A stretch of DNA of 64,000 bases. Source: Planctomycetota bacterium. Lineage in GTDB: Bacteria > Planctomycetota > J058. A model generated the notes under the pieces. That model ran no database searches, was not told the DNA's origin, and was given only the letters and a program-made list of their open reading frames with translations. A program made the position numbers and the translations under genes. Position 1 is the stretch's first letter; every line of letters begins with the position of its first letter. This document shows positions 15,504 to 23,253 of the stretch, in pieces. The stretch covers positions 1 to 64,000 of the forward strand of contig JAHBXY010000028.1 in assembly GCA_019636275.1 (NCBI GenBank), read 5' to 3'.

Positions 15504-15889
15504 CCCGTGGGCTGGTAGAGCTGGATCAGGTTCCCGCAGGTGTCGGAGAAGATGGCGATCGACACCGGTCCCATGGCCGTCGGCGGCCTCGTGAAGGCCA
15601 CGCCCAGGCCCGTGAGCCGGGCGTGCTCGGCGGCGAGGTCGCTCACCTCGAACGCGGCGAGCGGGATCCCCTGCTCGAGCATGGCCGCCTGGAAGGTCTT
15701 CGCGGCCGGGTTGGCGCTGGGCTCGAGGACGAGCTCGACGTCGTCGGGGCCCTCGGGCGAGACGACGGTGATCCAGCGGAACTCGCCGAGCGGGATGTCG
15801 TGCTTCTTCTTGAAGCCGAGCACCTCCGTGTAGAAGGCGAGGCCCTCCGCCTGGTCCTCGACGAAGATGCTCGTGAGCTTGATGCGCAT
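15500..15889 (-). CDS. VOC-family protein (glyoxalase-like)
   Basis: 129 residues: MRIKLTSIFVEDQAEGLAFY opens the first VOC repeat, and SIAIFSDTCGNLIQLYQP closes the second. This group is usually annotated as glyoxalase or extradiol-dioxygenase-like and often pairs with an AraC regulator. AGGAGG lies 5 nt before ATG 15889. Exactly such a regulator remains as a broken fragment directly upstream (15990-16165). The function is unknown, perhaps detoxification. Its stop codon shares bases with that of the convergent receiver gene. Confidence 0.88.
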   Translation of the reverse strand: MRIKLTSIFVEDQAEGLAFYTEVLGFKKKHDIPLGEFRWITVVSPEGPDDVELVLEPSANPAAKTFQAAMLEQGIPLAAFEVSDLAAEHARLTGLGVAFTRPPTAMGPVSIAIFSDTCGNLIQLYQPTG

Positions 15890-15989
15890 GCTGGCCTCCT
15901 GGGTGCGCGGCCAGTCTGCCAGGTCGCCCGGGCTCAGGCTTCTCGAGAAGTGCGGCGGAGGGCGCCGCGCGGCAGGTGGCCGAGCAGCG

Positions 15990-16165
15990 TCAGGCAGCCC
16001 GGCGTGAGCGCCGGAGGCAGCGCCCGGGCGCCCGCACGAGCACGCGCGTCCGCCGCCGGTAGGCGGAGGGCGGCTCGCGCACGTGGCGCGCGAAGAGACG
16101 CTGAAGCTGCCGAGGCTGCTGAAGCCCACGATCGCTGGAGGTCGAGGCGCCGGCTCACGCGACGT
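15990..16165 (-). pseudogene. Remnant of an AraC-family regulator, frameshifted and truncated
   Basis: On the minus strand one frame reads VGFSSLGSFS (about 16128-16100), the hallmark of the second helix-turn-helix of AraC regulators. The continuation expected from the family, RLFARHVREPPSAYRRRT, is found next but in another frame, so one base (probably a C at about 16101) has been lost. This second frame stops at 15990. The first helix-turn-helix and the whole N-terminal domain are missing; copy A3 begins about 50 bp further upstream. It was probably once the regulator of the VOC gene at 15500-15889. Confidence 0.7.
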
Positions 16166-16215
16166 CCACGTCGGCGCAGCAGGCTGCGCCGCTACGAGGT
16201 CGGGACGCGCCTGGG

Positions 16216-16499
16216 CTCCGACGCGCTCGAACCCACGGGTGGAATGCAACCACACGTGAGGCGAGGGCGCGGAGGCCGAGGCGAGGGGGGTGCGCGCGCG
16301 GGTCGTATCAGACGCCCTGATCCCCGGTGGGCCGCCGGAGCGAGCGGGAGGCCCGCGGCTGCGGACGGGCGCGAGCGGTAGGGTCCGCCTGGGTTGCAGC
16401 ACCGCAGCCGTGGGACGGAGCTCGCGGAGGCGGGCCACACCGACGACCCGCGCGCGCCCCCCCTCGCCCGGCATCCGCGGCCGCAGCCGTCGATCACAC
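16216..16499 (-). repeat. Family A hairpin repeat, copy A3
   Basis: Reads leftward from TCGATCACAC (16490-16499). The arms at 16443-16467 and 16281-16306 pair almost perfectly (acgacccgcgcgcg...cccctcgc with gcgagggg...cgcgcgcgggtcgt) around one copy of the 120 bp module. The left end GCTCGAACCC is the inverse of the GGTTCGAGC tail of A1 and A4. It adjoins the truncated araC fragment. Confidence 0.9.
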
Positions 16500-16695
16500 G
16501 TCGGGGTGAGGAGCACGGAGCCAGTCCACGGGCAGCTTCCGCCCGTGACCGTGCGGCAACGCCGCGCACGACCCCGGCGAGCCCGTCGTAAGCCCCAGGA
16601 CGGCCGTGAGGCGGGCGGGCCCGCGGCGTGCGTGAGGTGCGGCGCGGCCGCCGGAGGCCGCGACGCCGCGTGGGACACGCGGGGTTCTTCACGCA

Positions 16696-16718
16696 GGGTG
16701 GGTCGTGGCGACCCACCC
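16696..16718 (+). promoter_or_regulatory. Perfect 10 bp hairpin just upstream of a start codon
   Basis: GGGTGGGTCG (16696-16705) and CGACCCACCC (16709-16718) are separated by TGG. The hairpin ends 22 nt before ATG 16741 and just ahead of its GGCGGAGG site, so it could be an operator, a leader hairpin or a terminator of transcription from copy A3. Confidence 0.4.
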
Positions 16719-16740
16719 ACGACAGGGCGGCGGAGGCGGC

Positions 16741-17031
16741 ATGAGGCTCTGGAGGCTGGTGCTCGACGCGGGGCGCGACACGTGGACGTTCATCGTCGCC
16801 TCGTCGGACCCGTTCGTGGCCCTCGAACTGGCGAAGGACGCGATCCCGAAGGGCGCGGGCGCCGACGCGTCGCTCGAGGAGCTCGAGGCGCTCTACGACC
16901 CGCCGCCGGCGCGCGCCGGCGTCGTGCAGGCCTGGCGCGGCGGCGTCGAGGTGCGCCGGGCGGCGGCCCCCAAGGCGGCCCCGCGGCGGGCCCGGGCGAA
17001 GGCCGTCGCGGGCAAGCGGCGCACAGGCTAG
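16741..17031 (+). CDS. Small hypothetical protein with basic tail, 96 residues
   Basis: A folded N-terminal part (MRLWRLVLDAGRDTWTFIVA then helix VALELAKDAIPK) is followed by a Lys/Arg/Ala/Pro tail (AAPKAAPRRARAKAVAGKRR) reminiscent of histone-H1-like or nucleoid-associated proteins. No family was recognised. GGAGG lies 5-6 nt before ATG. The gene is convergent with the FadL-like porin, with only 10 bp between stops. Confidence 0.6.
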   Translation: MRLWRLVLDAGRDTWTFIVASSDPFVALELAKDAIPKGAGADASLEELEALYDPPPARAGVVQAWRGGVEVRRAAAPKAAPRRARAKAVAGKRRTG

Positions 17032-17041
17032 CGAGCCCGGG

Positions 17042-18505
17042 TCAGAACCAGATCGACACGCCCAGGTGCAGGTTCACCTGGCCGCTCGTGTAGCGCGTGT
17101 TGTCGGTCGTCACCGCGCCGGTGTTGCTCCCGGAGCGCGCGCTGGCGCGGAAGACCCACTCGAGGAGGCCGTTGAGCTGCACGTCGTCGGTGAGCTGGAT
17201 CCCGGCGCCGCCCATGACCGACGTGCAGGCGAACGCCGGGGTGCCGATGCTCCCCACGGGGTCGGGGTTGAGCGGGGAGACGCCCCAGTGGGCCCCCGCG
17301 CGCAGCGTGAGGTCGGGCGTCACGCGGAAGGCCACCTGCGTCGAGGCCGTCCAGCGGTTCTTCCAGCGCGTCTGCGCCTTGACGACGACGCGGTCGCCGC
17401 CGACGACGAAGTTGAAGTCCTCGTTCGAGCCGTCGGTGAGGGTGACCTTCGCCGACTTGAAGGCGCGGCTCCACTCCGTCCAGGCCACCTCGCCCGCGAG
17501 CAGCAGCCGCTCGGTGGGCCACCAGGCGAGGCTCAGGCGCACCGACTGCGGCACGTAGGGCCCCTCCTGCTTCAGGTCGTAGTCCGCCTCGAAGCCCCGC
17601 GTCCCGCCGTTGGGCAGCGTGGAGAGGAACAGCGCCTGGAGCGAGGGGTCGAGCGAGGCGAGCGCGGACGACAGCGTGCGGCCGGCGTCGATCCGCGCCT
17701 CGCCGGTCAGCGGCACGGCCTCGAGCGAGCGCGGGCGGTAGGCCAGGCCGATCGCCAGGTCCGGCAGCGGCGCCAGGGTGACCGACACGAGCCCCGACAC
17801 GTGCAGGCCGTAGGCGCGCGAGTCGTAGAACAGCGTCGGGTCGGTGGCGTCGTTGGGGACGAGGTCGAGGAAGTCGGCGTAGGTCGGGTTGCCGGGCAGG
17901 GGCACGCCGTTGATCTGCGGGCTGCCGGCGAGCTCGAGCCGCTGGCCGCCGCCGCCCAGGACGAGGAGCTGCCGCGAGTAGGTGGGGATCACGTGCAGCG
18001 ACGCCCCGATCGACAGCCAGGGCGTGGGCGCGAACACGAGCGACGTGGCCACGGAGAAGAAGACGGAGTCGACCTTGAGGCCGACCTTGTCGGGGAACGT
18101 GGTGTAGCGCACGCGCGTGCGCGACGGCGCGAGCGCGCCCTGGTCGGGGTAGAGGCCGACGTGCAGGCGCACCGGCACGTCGACGTCGGGGACGATGATC
18201 GCGCCGAACGACATCGCGGCGCCGACGCCGTCCTTGTCGACGTCGTTGAGCGCGTTCTTCGCCGTCGCCGTGAAGTAGACGAAGAACACGTCGAGGTCGA
18301 TCTGGTGCTCGAGCGACCAGCCGATCCCCGAGGGCATGCGGTAGGCGGTCTGCGGGTCGCCGCCGGCCGGCAGGGCGACCGGGCCGCGCGCGCCGAAGAA
18401 CGCGGGCGCCGGGCCGTCCGACGCGCGGCCGACCCCCGCGCCGAGCAGGAGCGCCGCGAGGGCGAACGGGGCGGCCAGGCGGAGCCGGTCTACCTGCAAC
18501 AGCAC
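17042..18505 (-). CDS. FadL/OmpP1/TodX-family outer membrane transport protein
   Basis: 487 residues, ending in an aromatic residue (LHLGVSIWF) as outer-membrane barrels do. The mature start ASDGPAPAFFGARGPVALPAGGDP is followed by alternating amphipathic strands. SFGAIIVPD, LSIGASLHVIPTYSRQ and LAIGLAYRPRSLEAVPLTGEA are typical of the FadL family, which takes up long-chain fatty acids or aromatic hydrocarbons. GTG 18505 is chosen because it gives a normal signal peptide (MLLQVDRLRLAAPFALAALL); ATG 18571 would add 22 charged residues. Neither has a Shine-Dalgarno site. It is divergent from a secreted lipoprotein of possible lipid-binding fold, which suggests joint lipid handling. Confidence 0.88.
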   Translation of the reverse strand: MLLQVDRLRLAAPFALAALLLGAGVGRASDGPAPAFFGARGPVALPAGGDPQTAYRMPSGIGWSLEHQIDLDVFFVYFTATAKNALNDVDKDGVGAAMSFGAIIVPDVDVPVRLHVGLYPDQGALAPSRTRVRYTTFPDKVGLKVDSVFFSVATSLVFAPTPWLSIGASLHVIPTYSRQLLVLGGGGQRLELAGSPQINGVPLPGNPTYADFLDLVPNDATDPTLFYDSRAYGLHVSGLVSVTLAPLPDLAIGLAYRPRSLEAVPLTGEARIDAGRTLSSALASLDPSLQALFLSTLPNGGTRGFEADYDLKQEGPYVPQSVRLSLAWWPTERLLLAGEVAWTEWSRAFKSAKVTLTDGSNEDFNFVVGGDRVVVKAQTRWKNRWTASTQVAFRVTPDLTLRAGAHWGVSPLNPDPVGSIGTPAFACTSVMGGAGIQLTDDVQLNGLLEWVFRASARSGSNTGAVTTDNTRYTSGQVNLHLGVSIWF

Positions 18506-18587
18506 GCGCAGGAATGTGCCGCAGCCGGACCGGCCGACGCAAGCTTTTCTCCGGTCTGACACTGCGCGCATGACACGTCGCGCCAAA

Positions 18588-18617
18588 CGGAAAATGGATC
18601 GCCCGACGGCGGAAAAT
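18588..18617. promoter_or_regulatory. Two CGGAAAAT direct repeats in a divergent regulatory region
   Basis: CGGAAAAT occurs at 18588-18595 and 18610-18617, 22 bp apart (two helical turns), in the most AT-rich part of the 238 bp between the porin (start 18505) and lipoprotein (start 18744) genes. The phasing suits a dimeric activator or repressor. Confidence 0.4.
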
Positions 18618-18743
18618 CGGGGAGCAACATTTCGTCCCCCTGGGGCGAGCCTCGGTGGCGTCGGGTGTTCGGCGTGCGCACCCGGGTCGGACTCGGGGTG
18701 GAACGGTGTCCGAGTTCGGACCCGCGTCTGCTCGGCGCCGGGC

Positions 18744-20588
18744 ATGCAGCAGCACCTCCTCGGCGGGATCCTCCTCACGGCCCTGGTCGCCTGGCTGGCC
18801 TGCGGTTGCGCCAGGCAGTCGAACGGCCTCCCCGCCGCGGGGTCGGTCGCCGCCGGCAGCACCGTCGCGCTGTGGGCGCCGCAGGGGCCCTTCCCGCGCG
18901 GCCAGGCGTCGGCCTCGAGCGCGCCGGCCCGGCAGGGGCCCGAGGTGACGGTGCTCCAGCCGGCGCGCGGCGCGCAGGTCACCGGCACGACCGTCCAGGT
19001 GGAGGTCGAGGCGACCGACCCCGACGGCGTGCAGTCGGTCTCGATCCAGGGGACGCCGGCCGCCGACCTCGGGGGCGGCCGCTGGGGCGCGCAGGTGGCG
19101 CTGTCCGCCGGGCTGAACCTGATCGAGGTCGTGGCGGTCGACGGCCTGGGCGACCGCAGCAGCGGCCGTTTCTCCGTCGCGCAGGGGCAGTTCGCGGCGG
19201 CCGGCGCCTTCGTGCCGGGCGCCGTGCACGCGCGCCTGGACCAGCCGGCGCTCGACGTCGTCGGGCGCGAGGTCGAGGCGCGCTCGGCGAACCTCGACCT
19301 CCTGCCGCTCCTGCCGCACCCGGTCTACACGTCGACGCTCGTCACGCTGGACGTGACCGACCTGACGCACGCGCCGCTGCGCGTGGCGGGGGTCACGACG
19401 AGCGCCGGCGGCGTGTCGATCGCGATCGAGCTCGACCAGCTCGTGGCCGACCTCGACATCAGCCTGCTGGGCCGCGGCGAGGCGCTGGCGCGCGCCGACC
19501 GGGCGCGGGCCGTGGTCCAGGCCCGCTTCGCCGCGCCGACCGGCCCGGCGACCGGCGCGCGGCTGCTCGGGCTCCAGGTCGACCGGCTGGACGTGTCGTT
19601 CGTGAACCTGCGCCTCCAGCCGCAGAGCGGCTTCGCCGTCACGGTGCTCTCGCCGATCGCCAACCTCCTCGTGGGCGCCCTGCGCGGCGCGATCTCGAAC
19701 GCGATCGAGCGCGCCGTGCTCCGGGCGCTCGAGCGGCCGCTGGTCGGCGCCGACCACCCGCTGCGGCTCGACCTGCCGCTCCTCGGCGGCGGCACGGCCC
19801 CGCTCGAGCTGCTGGTGCGCATCGACGGCGGCCGCGGCTGGGCCGGCTCGGGCCTCGACCTCGCGACCTCGTTCAGCGCCGCGGCCCCGGTCCCGTTCCC
19901 GCACGCGCTGCCGGCGGGGGTGCTCGTCACGCGGCCCGCGGCGCCCGTGGTCGTGCCGGCGCCGGGCGAGAGCGTGGCGCTGGCGCTCTCGGGCGACGCG
20001 GCCAACGCCTTCGCGCACGCCTACTGGCTGGCGGGCGCGGCCCGCTACCAGATCGACGGCACGGCGCCGACGAACAAGCCGCACCCACCCTCGGCGCGCC
20101 TGCTCTACCCCTTCTTCCCGCTCGTGCGCGACATCGCGCCCGACCCGGCCACGCCGCTCGTGATCGACGTGTCGCTCGAGGCGCCGCCGACCGTCCGGCT
20201 CGAGCAGGGCGCCGTGGCCCTGCGCGTCTCCGAGGCGCAGGTGTCGGTGTGGCTCGACTACCTCGACGGCGGGCCGCGGGCCGAGGTCCTGCGGGCGCGG
20301 GTCTCCCTCGACATCTCCGTGCGCGTCGCGGTGCAGGGCCAGGAGCTCGTCCTCTCCGACCTGCGCGCGGCCGGGCTGGCGGTCGACGTCATCGCCGAGC
20401 CCAGCGGCGACCTCGACGACCAGGGCGTCGAGGACTTCCTCGATCAGGCCGTGCCCACGCTCCTCGACAGCGTCGCGCAGCGCCTCCCCCGCCTGCCGAT
20501 CCCGGGCCTCCCCGCCGGCGTGACGCTCGTCGCGCCGTCGTGCGAGGTGCGCGACGGGCACCTGATCGTGCGGGCGGGCGTTCAGTAG
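18744..20588 (+). CDS. Secreted lipoprotein-like protein with Ig-like domain and possible TULIP/BPI-like domain
   Basis: 614 residues. The N-terminus MQQHLLGGILLTALVAWLAC has a Cys after the hydrophobic core (weak lipobox, LACGC). Residues about 70-145 form a bacterial Ig-like domain (EVTVLQPARGAQVTGT...VEATDPDGVQSVSIQG). The remainder is long, beta-rich, with amphipathic stretches (VTLDVTDLTHAPLRVAGV, LSPIANLLVGALRGAISNAI) that recall lipid-tunnelling TULIP/BPI-type barrels; this assignment is weak. It faces a FadL porin gene across a shared regulatory region, consistent with lipid transport. ATG 18744 has no Shine-Dalgarno site. Confidence 0.65.
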   Translation: MQQHLLGGILLTALVAWLACGCARQSNGLPAAGSVAAGSTVALWAPQGPFPRGQASASSAPARQGPEVTVLQPARGAQVTGTTVQVEVEATDPDGVQSVSIQGTPAADLGGGRWGAQVALSAGLNLIEVVAVDGLGDRSSGRFSVAQGQFAAAGAFVPGAVHARLDQPALDVVGREVEARSANLDLLPLLPHPVYTSTLVTLDVTDLTHAPLRVAGVTTSAGGVSIAIELDQLVADLDISLLGRGEALARADRARAVVQARFAAPTGPATGARLLGLQVDRLDVSFVNLRLQPQSGFAVTVLSPIANLLVGALRGAISNAIERAVLRALERPLVGADHPLRLDLPLLGGGTAPLELLVRIDGGRGWAGSGLDLATSFSAAAPVPFPHALPAGVLVTRPAAPVVVPAPGESVALALSGDAANAFAHAYWLAGAARYQIDGTAPTNKPHPPSARLLYPFFPLVRDIAPDPATPLVIDVSLEAPPTVRLEQGAVALRVSEAQVSVWLDYLDGGPRAEVLRARVSLDISVRVAVQGQELVLSDLRAAGLAVDVIAEPSGDLDDQGVEDFLDQAVPTLLDSVAQRLPRLPIPGLPAGVTLVAPSCEVRDGHLIVRAGVQ

Positions 20589-20590
20589 CT

Positions 20591-20614
20591 CCGAGGCGTC
20601 CTCGTACGCCTCGG
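20591..20614 (+). terminator. Hairpin terminator after the lipoprotein gene
   Basis: Perfect 8 bp stem CCGAGGCG / CGCCTCGG with an 8 nt loop, starting 3 bp after the stop codon; no U-tract. Confidence 0.5.
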
Positions 20615-20624
20615 TAGGTGAGCC

Positions 20625-20681
20625 CGAGTCGCCGCCGATCACGCGAGTCGCCGCCGATCACGCGAGTCGGCGCCGCTCACG
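20625..20681 (+). repeat. Three tandem 19 bp repeats
   Basis: Unit CGAGTCGCCGCCGATCACG at 20625-20643 and 20644-20662 (identical) and 20663-20681 with two substitutions. It begins 10 bp after the terminator hairpin. Confidence 0.9.
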
Positions 20682-21002
20682 CGACCGGACCCCCCGCGCG
20701 TGCGTCCGCGCCTTGCCCAGGGCGAGCTTCTCGCTCGCCTGACCCGCGCTGCCCGCGACACCTCGGGGAGGCCGGACGGGGCCGAGCAGCGTGCCGCGCC
20801 TCGCTCGTAGGTCATCGGGCGCCTCCGGAGGGCGCCTTCGGAGTGCGCAGCCGCGCACGGACATCTCTCGCTGGGCCGGGTCGGCTCGCCTTCGTTCGGC
20901 AGGCGGGGGCGCGGTCTGCTGCGCCGACGCTGGCCGAGGTCAGCAGCACCCGGGAGCCTGAGCGGCGCCAACTGCTGCGCCGCCAGCTCCGAGCGCCGAC
21001 GG
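20682..21002. other. Intergenic DNA without recognised genes
   Basis: GC-rich sequence between convergent genes. Several short inverted repeats are visible (for example GGCGCCTCCGGAGGGCGCC near 20820), but no frame has credible codon use. Confidence 0.4.
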
Positions 21003-21038
21003 GCGGACCCGGCGCCCACCGTGGAGCGCCGGGTCCGC
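21003..21038 (-). terminator. Strong 13 bp hairpin after the decarboxylase gene
   Basis: GCGGACCCGGCGC (21003-21015) and GCGCCGGGTCCGC (21026-21038) pair perfectly around a 10 nt loop, 15 bp past the stop of the leftward gene. Confidence 0.6.
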
Positions 21039-21053
21039 GTCGAACTGCTACTG

Positions 21054-22499
21054 CTACGCCGTCACCGCCGCGCGCGGCGTGAACAGCCCGCCCACGAAGT
21101 CGGTCAGGAGCTCCTTGCGCAGCGCCGCCGGGAGCGCGTCGAGGAGCTCGTTGACCGGCGCCAGCCGCTTCGGCAGCTCGCCCGAGCCCAGGCCCGCGGC
21201 CTCGAGCACCTGCGGCAGGGCGGCGGCCAGCCCGCCGGGGGCCTGGGCGAAGGCGGCGACCGCCTGCGCGATGTGGCCCGAAGGCAGGGCGCGGGCGGCC
21301 TCGACCGCCTCGCGCAGGGCCACGAGCAGGCGCTCGACGTGGCCCGAGTTCTTGGGCCCGAGGCACAGGTGGATGCTCGCCGGCGTCGAGGGGTGGCTGA
21401 GCTGCGGCTGCACGTACCAGCCGCGCTCGTTCAACTCGTCGGCCACGTGGAACACGCTGACCTCGCGCGAGGCCACGGCCACGAGGCAGAAGTCGGGCTG
21501 GCCCAGGACCTCGAGGCCGGGGATCGCCTTGACGCCCTCGACGAAGGCGCGCGTGCCCTCGAGCGTGCGCCGGGCCAGGTCCTCGAAGCCCTGGTCGCCG
21601 ACGCCGTGGAGCACGGCCCAGGCGGCCGCGACCGGGCCGGCCGACTTGGAGCTCTGCACGGCCGGGTTGACCACGGCGTAGCCGGCCCAGTCGGTGCAGG
21701 TGAAGTAGGCGGCGCGGCGCAGGCCGGCGTCGCGGAAGAGGACGATCGACGCGCCCTTGGGGGCGAAGGCGTACTTGTGCAGGTCGACCGAGAGCGAGGT
21801 CACGCCCGGCACGGAGAGGTCGAAGTCGGGGACGCTCGCGCCGAGGCGCCGGTAGTAGGGCAGGAGCCAGCCGCCGACGCAGGCGTCGACGTGCAGGAGG
21901 AGGCCCTTCGCCGCGGCCAGGGCGCCCAGGTCGGCGATCGGGTCGATCACCCCGTGCGGATAGGAGGGCGCCGAGCCGACGATGAGGATCGTCTGCTCCG
22001 TGATCGCCGCGGCCACGGCGGCGACGTCGGCCTTGAACGTGCGCGCGTCGACCGGCGTGAGGACGACCTTCACGCCCAGGTACTCGGCCGCCTTGTGGAA
22101 GGCGGCGTGCGCCGTCACGGGCAGGATCATCTCGGGCGCGGTCACGCCGGGGCGGTGGGCGCGGGCGTGGTCACGGGCCGCCTTGACGGCCAGCATGATG
22201 CTCTCGGTCCCGCCGCTCGTGAACGTGCCGACGGTCTCGTCGCCGCCGCCGAGGTGCTCGGCCGCGATCGCCACGAGGTCGTTCTCGAGGTGCATGGCGC
22301 TGGGGAAGGCCGTCGGGTCGAGCGCGTTCTGGAAGAGGAACCGCGCGTAGGCGTCGCGGCCCAGCGCCTCGACGTCGCTGCCGGCGTCGTAGACGTAGGC
22401 GTAGGTGCGGCCGGTGCGCCAGTCGAGGTCCAGCGCGTGGACCTCCTCGAGGCGGCGGCGGACCTCGTCGGGCTCGAGGCCGATCGTGGGGAGCTTCAT
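21054..22499 (-). CDS. PLP-dependent group II decarboxylase / sphingosine-1-phosphate lyase family
   Basis: 481 residues. PLP motifs: GTFTSGGTESIMLAVKAAR (phosphate cup), VTAHAAFHKAAEYLG (ring-stacking His), HVDACVGGWLLP (Asp to ring N) and SLSVDLHKYAFAPKGAS with the Schiff-base Lys. The DLHKYAFAPKGAS form is typical of the sphingosine-phosphate lyase / glutamate decarboxylase-like branch. The C-terminal 90 residues are extra helices. It may cleave a phosphorylated long-chain base or decarboxylate an amino acid; sequence alone does not decide. It is transcribed divergently from a TetR gene across paired operator-like repeats, so it is likely repressed by that regulator. Confidence 0.88.
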   Translation of the reverse strand: MKLPTIGLEPDEVRRRLEEVHALDLDWRTGRTYAYVYDAGSDVEALGRDAYARFLFQNALDPTAFPSAMHLENDLVAIAAEHLGGGDETVGTFTSGGTESIMLAVKAARDHARAHRPGVTAPEMILPVTAHAAFHKAAEYLGVKVVLTPVDARTFKADVAAVAAAITEQTILIVGSAPSYPHGVIDPIADLGALAAAKGLLLHVDACVGGWLLPYYRRLGASVPDFDLSVPGVTSLSVDLHKYAFAPKGASIVLFRDAGLRRAAYFTCTDWAGYAVVNPAVQSSKSAGPVAAAWAVLHGVGDQGFEDLARRTLEGTRAFVEGVKAIPGLEVLGQPDFCLVAVASREVSVFHVADELNERGWYVQPQLSHPSTPASIHLCLGPKNSGHVERLLVALREAVEAARALPSGHIAQAVAAFAQAPGGLAAALPQVLEAAGLGSGELPKRLAPVNELLDALPAALRKELLTDFVGGLFTPRAAVTA

Positions 22500-22546
22500 G
22501 GGGTCGTCTCCGGGGTTCCTGGTGGTGGGGGGACGGTAGCCCGAAA

Positions 22547-22634
22547 TGGCACTCGGTGTCAATTGCATTCTTCCCCGCATGCTCGGCTCCTGTGGCCAGA
22601 ATTCGGCAATGTAGCGACTTGACACCGGATGCCA
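22547..22634. promoter_or_regulatory. Paired 16 bp inverted operator-like sites over both divergent -35 boxes
   Basis: Site 1, TGGCACTCGGTGTCAA (22547-22562), and site 2, TTGACACCGGATGCCA (22619-22634), are inverted copies (14 of 16 match). Each contains a TTGACA facing outward: site 2 toward the TetR gene, site 1 (as its complement) toward the decarboxylase. A regulator bound to both would block both promoters. The -10 boxes are weak (TACCGT 18 bp from the leftward -35). Confidence 0.65.
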
Positions 22635-22653
22635 CATCTGGGACGCTCCCGGC

Positions 22654-23253
22654 ATGACGACGGCGACGGTCACGAGGCGAGAGCGGAAGCGCGACGCGCT
22701 GGTGAGCGCGGCCCACGCGCTGTTCCGCGCCCAGGGGTTCGAGGCGACGACGATCGACCAGGTGGCGGCCGCCGCCGGCGTGTCGCGTCGGACGTTCTTC
22801 CGCTACTTCGCGACCAAGGACGCGGTCGTGTTCCCGCACGCCGACGCGCGCATCGCGGCCTTCCGCGCGGCCCTGCGCCCGCGCGCGGGCGAGACGGTCG
22901 AGGCGGCCGTGCGCCGGGCGGTGCTCGAGGTCGCGCGCGAGTTCGCCGCGCACAGAGACGAGCTGCTCCTGCAGCACGCGCTGATCGCGTCGTCGCCGCA
23001 CCTGCTGGCGCGCGAGCACGAGATCGACCTGGCCTGGGAGGACGCGATCGTCGGCGCCCTCGAGGCGCGGGGCGAGCCGGGCCTGCGCGCGCGGGTCCTC
23101 GGCGGCGCGGTGGCGGGCGCCCTGCGCGCCGCGCTGCGGGTGTGGCTGGCAGGCAAGGGCAAGGGCGACCTGGCCGCGCTGGGGCAGGAGGCGCTCGACC
23201 TCCTGGCCGAGACGTGCGGGGCCTGGGGGACGACGAGGAGGGACGCGCGATGA
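22654..23253 (+). CDS. TetR-family transcriptional regulator
   Basis: 199 residues. The N-terminal helix-turn-helix is clear: ALVSAAHALFRAQGFEATTIDQVAAAAGVSRRTFFRYFATKDAVV. The C-terminal ligand-binding half has no identifiable family. It probably binds the paired TGGCAYYCGGTGTCAA sites just upstream, controlling itself, the downstream MlrC-type hydrolase (coupled, 4 bp ATGA overlap) and the divergent PLP decarboxylase. The ligand is unknown and is perhaps the substrate of one of those enzymes. Confidence 0.92.
   Translation: MTTATVTRRERKRDALVSAAHALFRAQGFEATTIDQVAAAAGVSRRTFFRYFATKDAVVFPHADARIAAFRAALRPRAGETVEAAVRRAVLEVAREFAAHRDELLLQHALIASSPHLLAREHEIDLAWEDAIVGALEARGEPGLRARVLGGAVAGALRAALRVWLAGKGKGDLAALGQEALDLLAETCGAWGTTRRDAR

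Noticed and set aside
20625-20681. CRISPR or iteron-type origin
   Set aside because: Only three head-to-tail units without spacers, no AT-rich stretch, no replication gene nearby.
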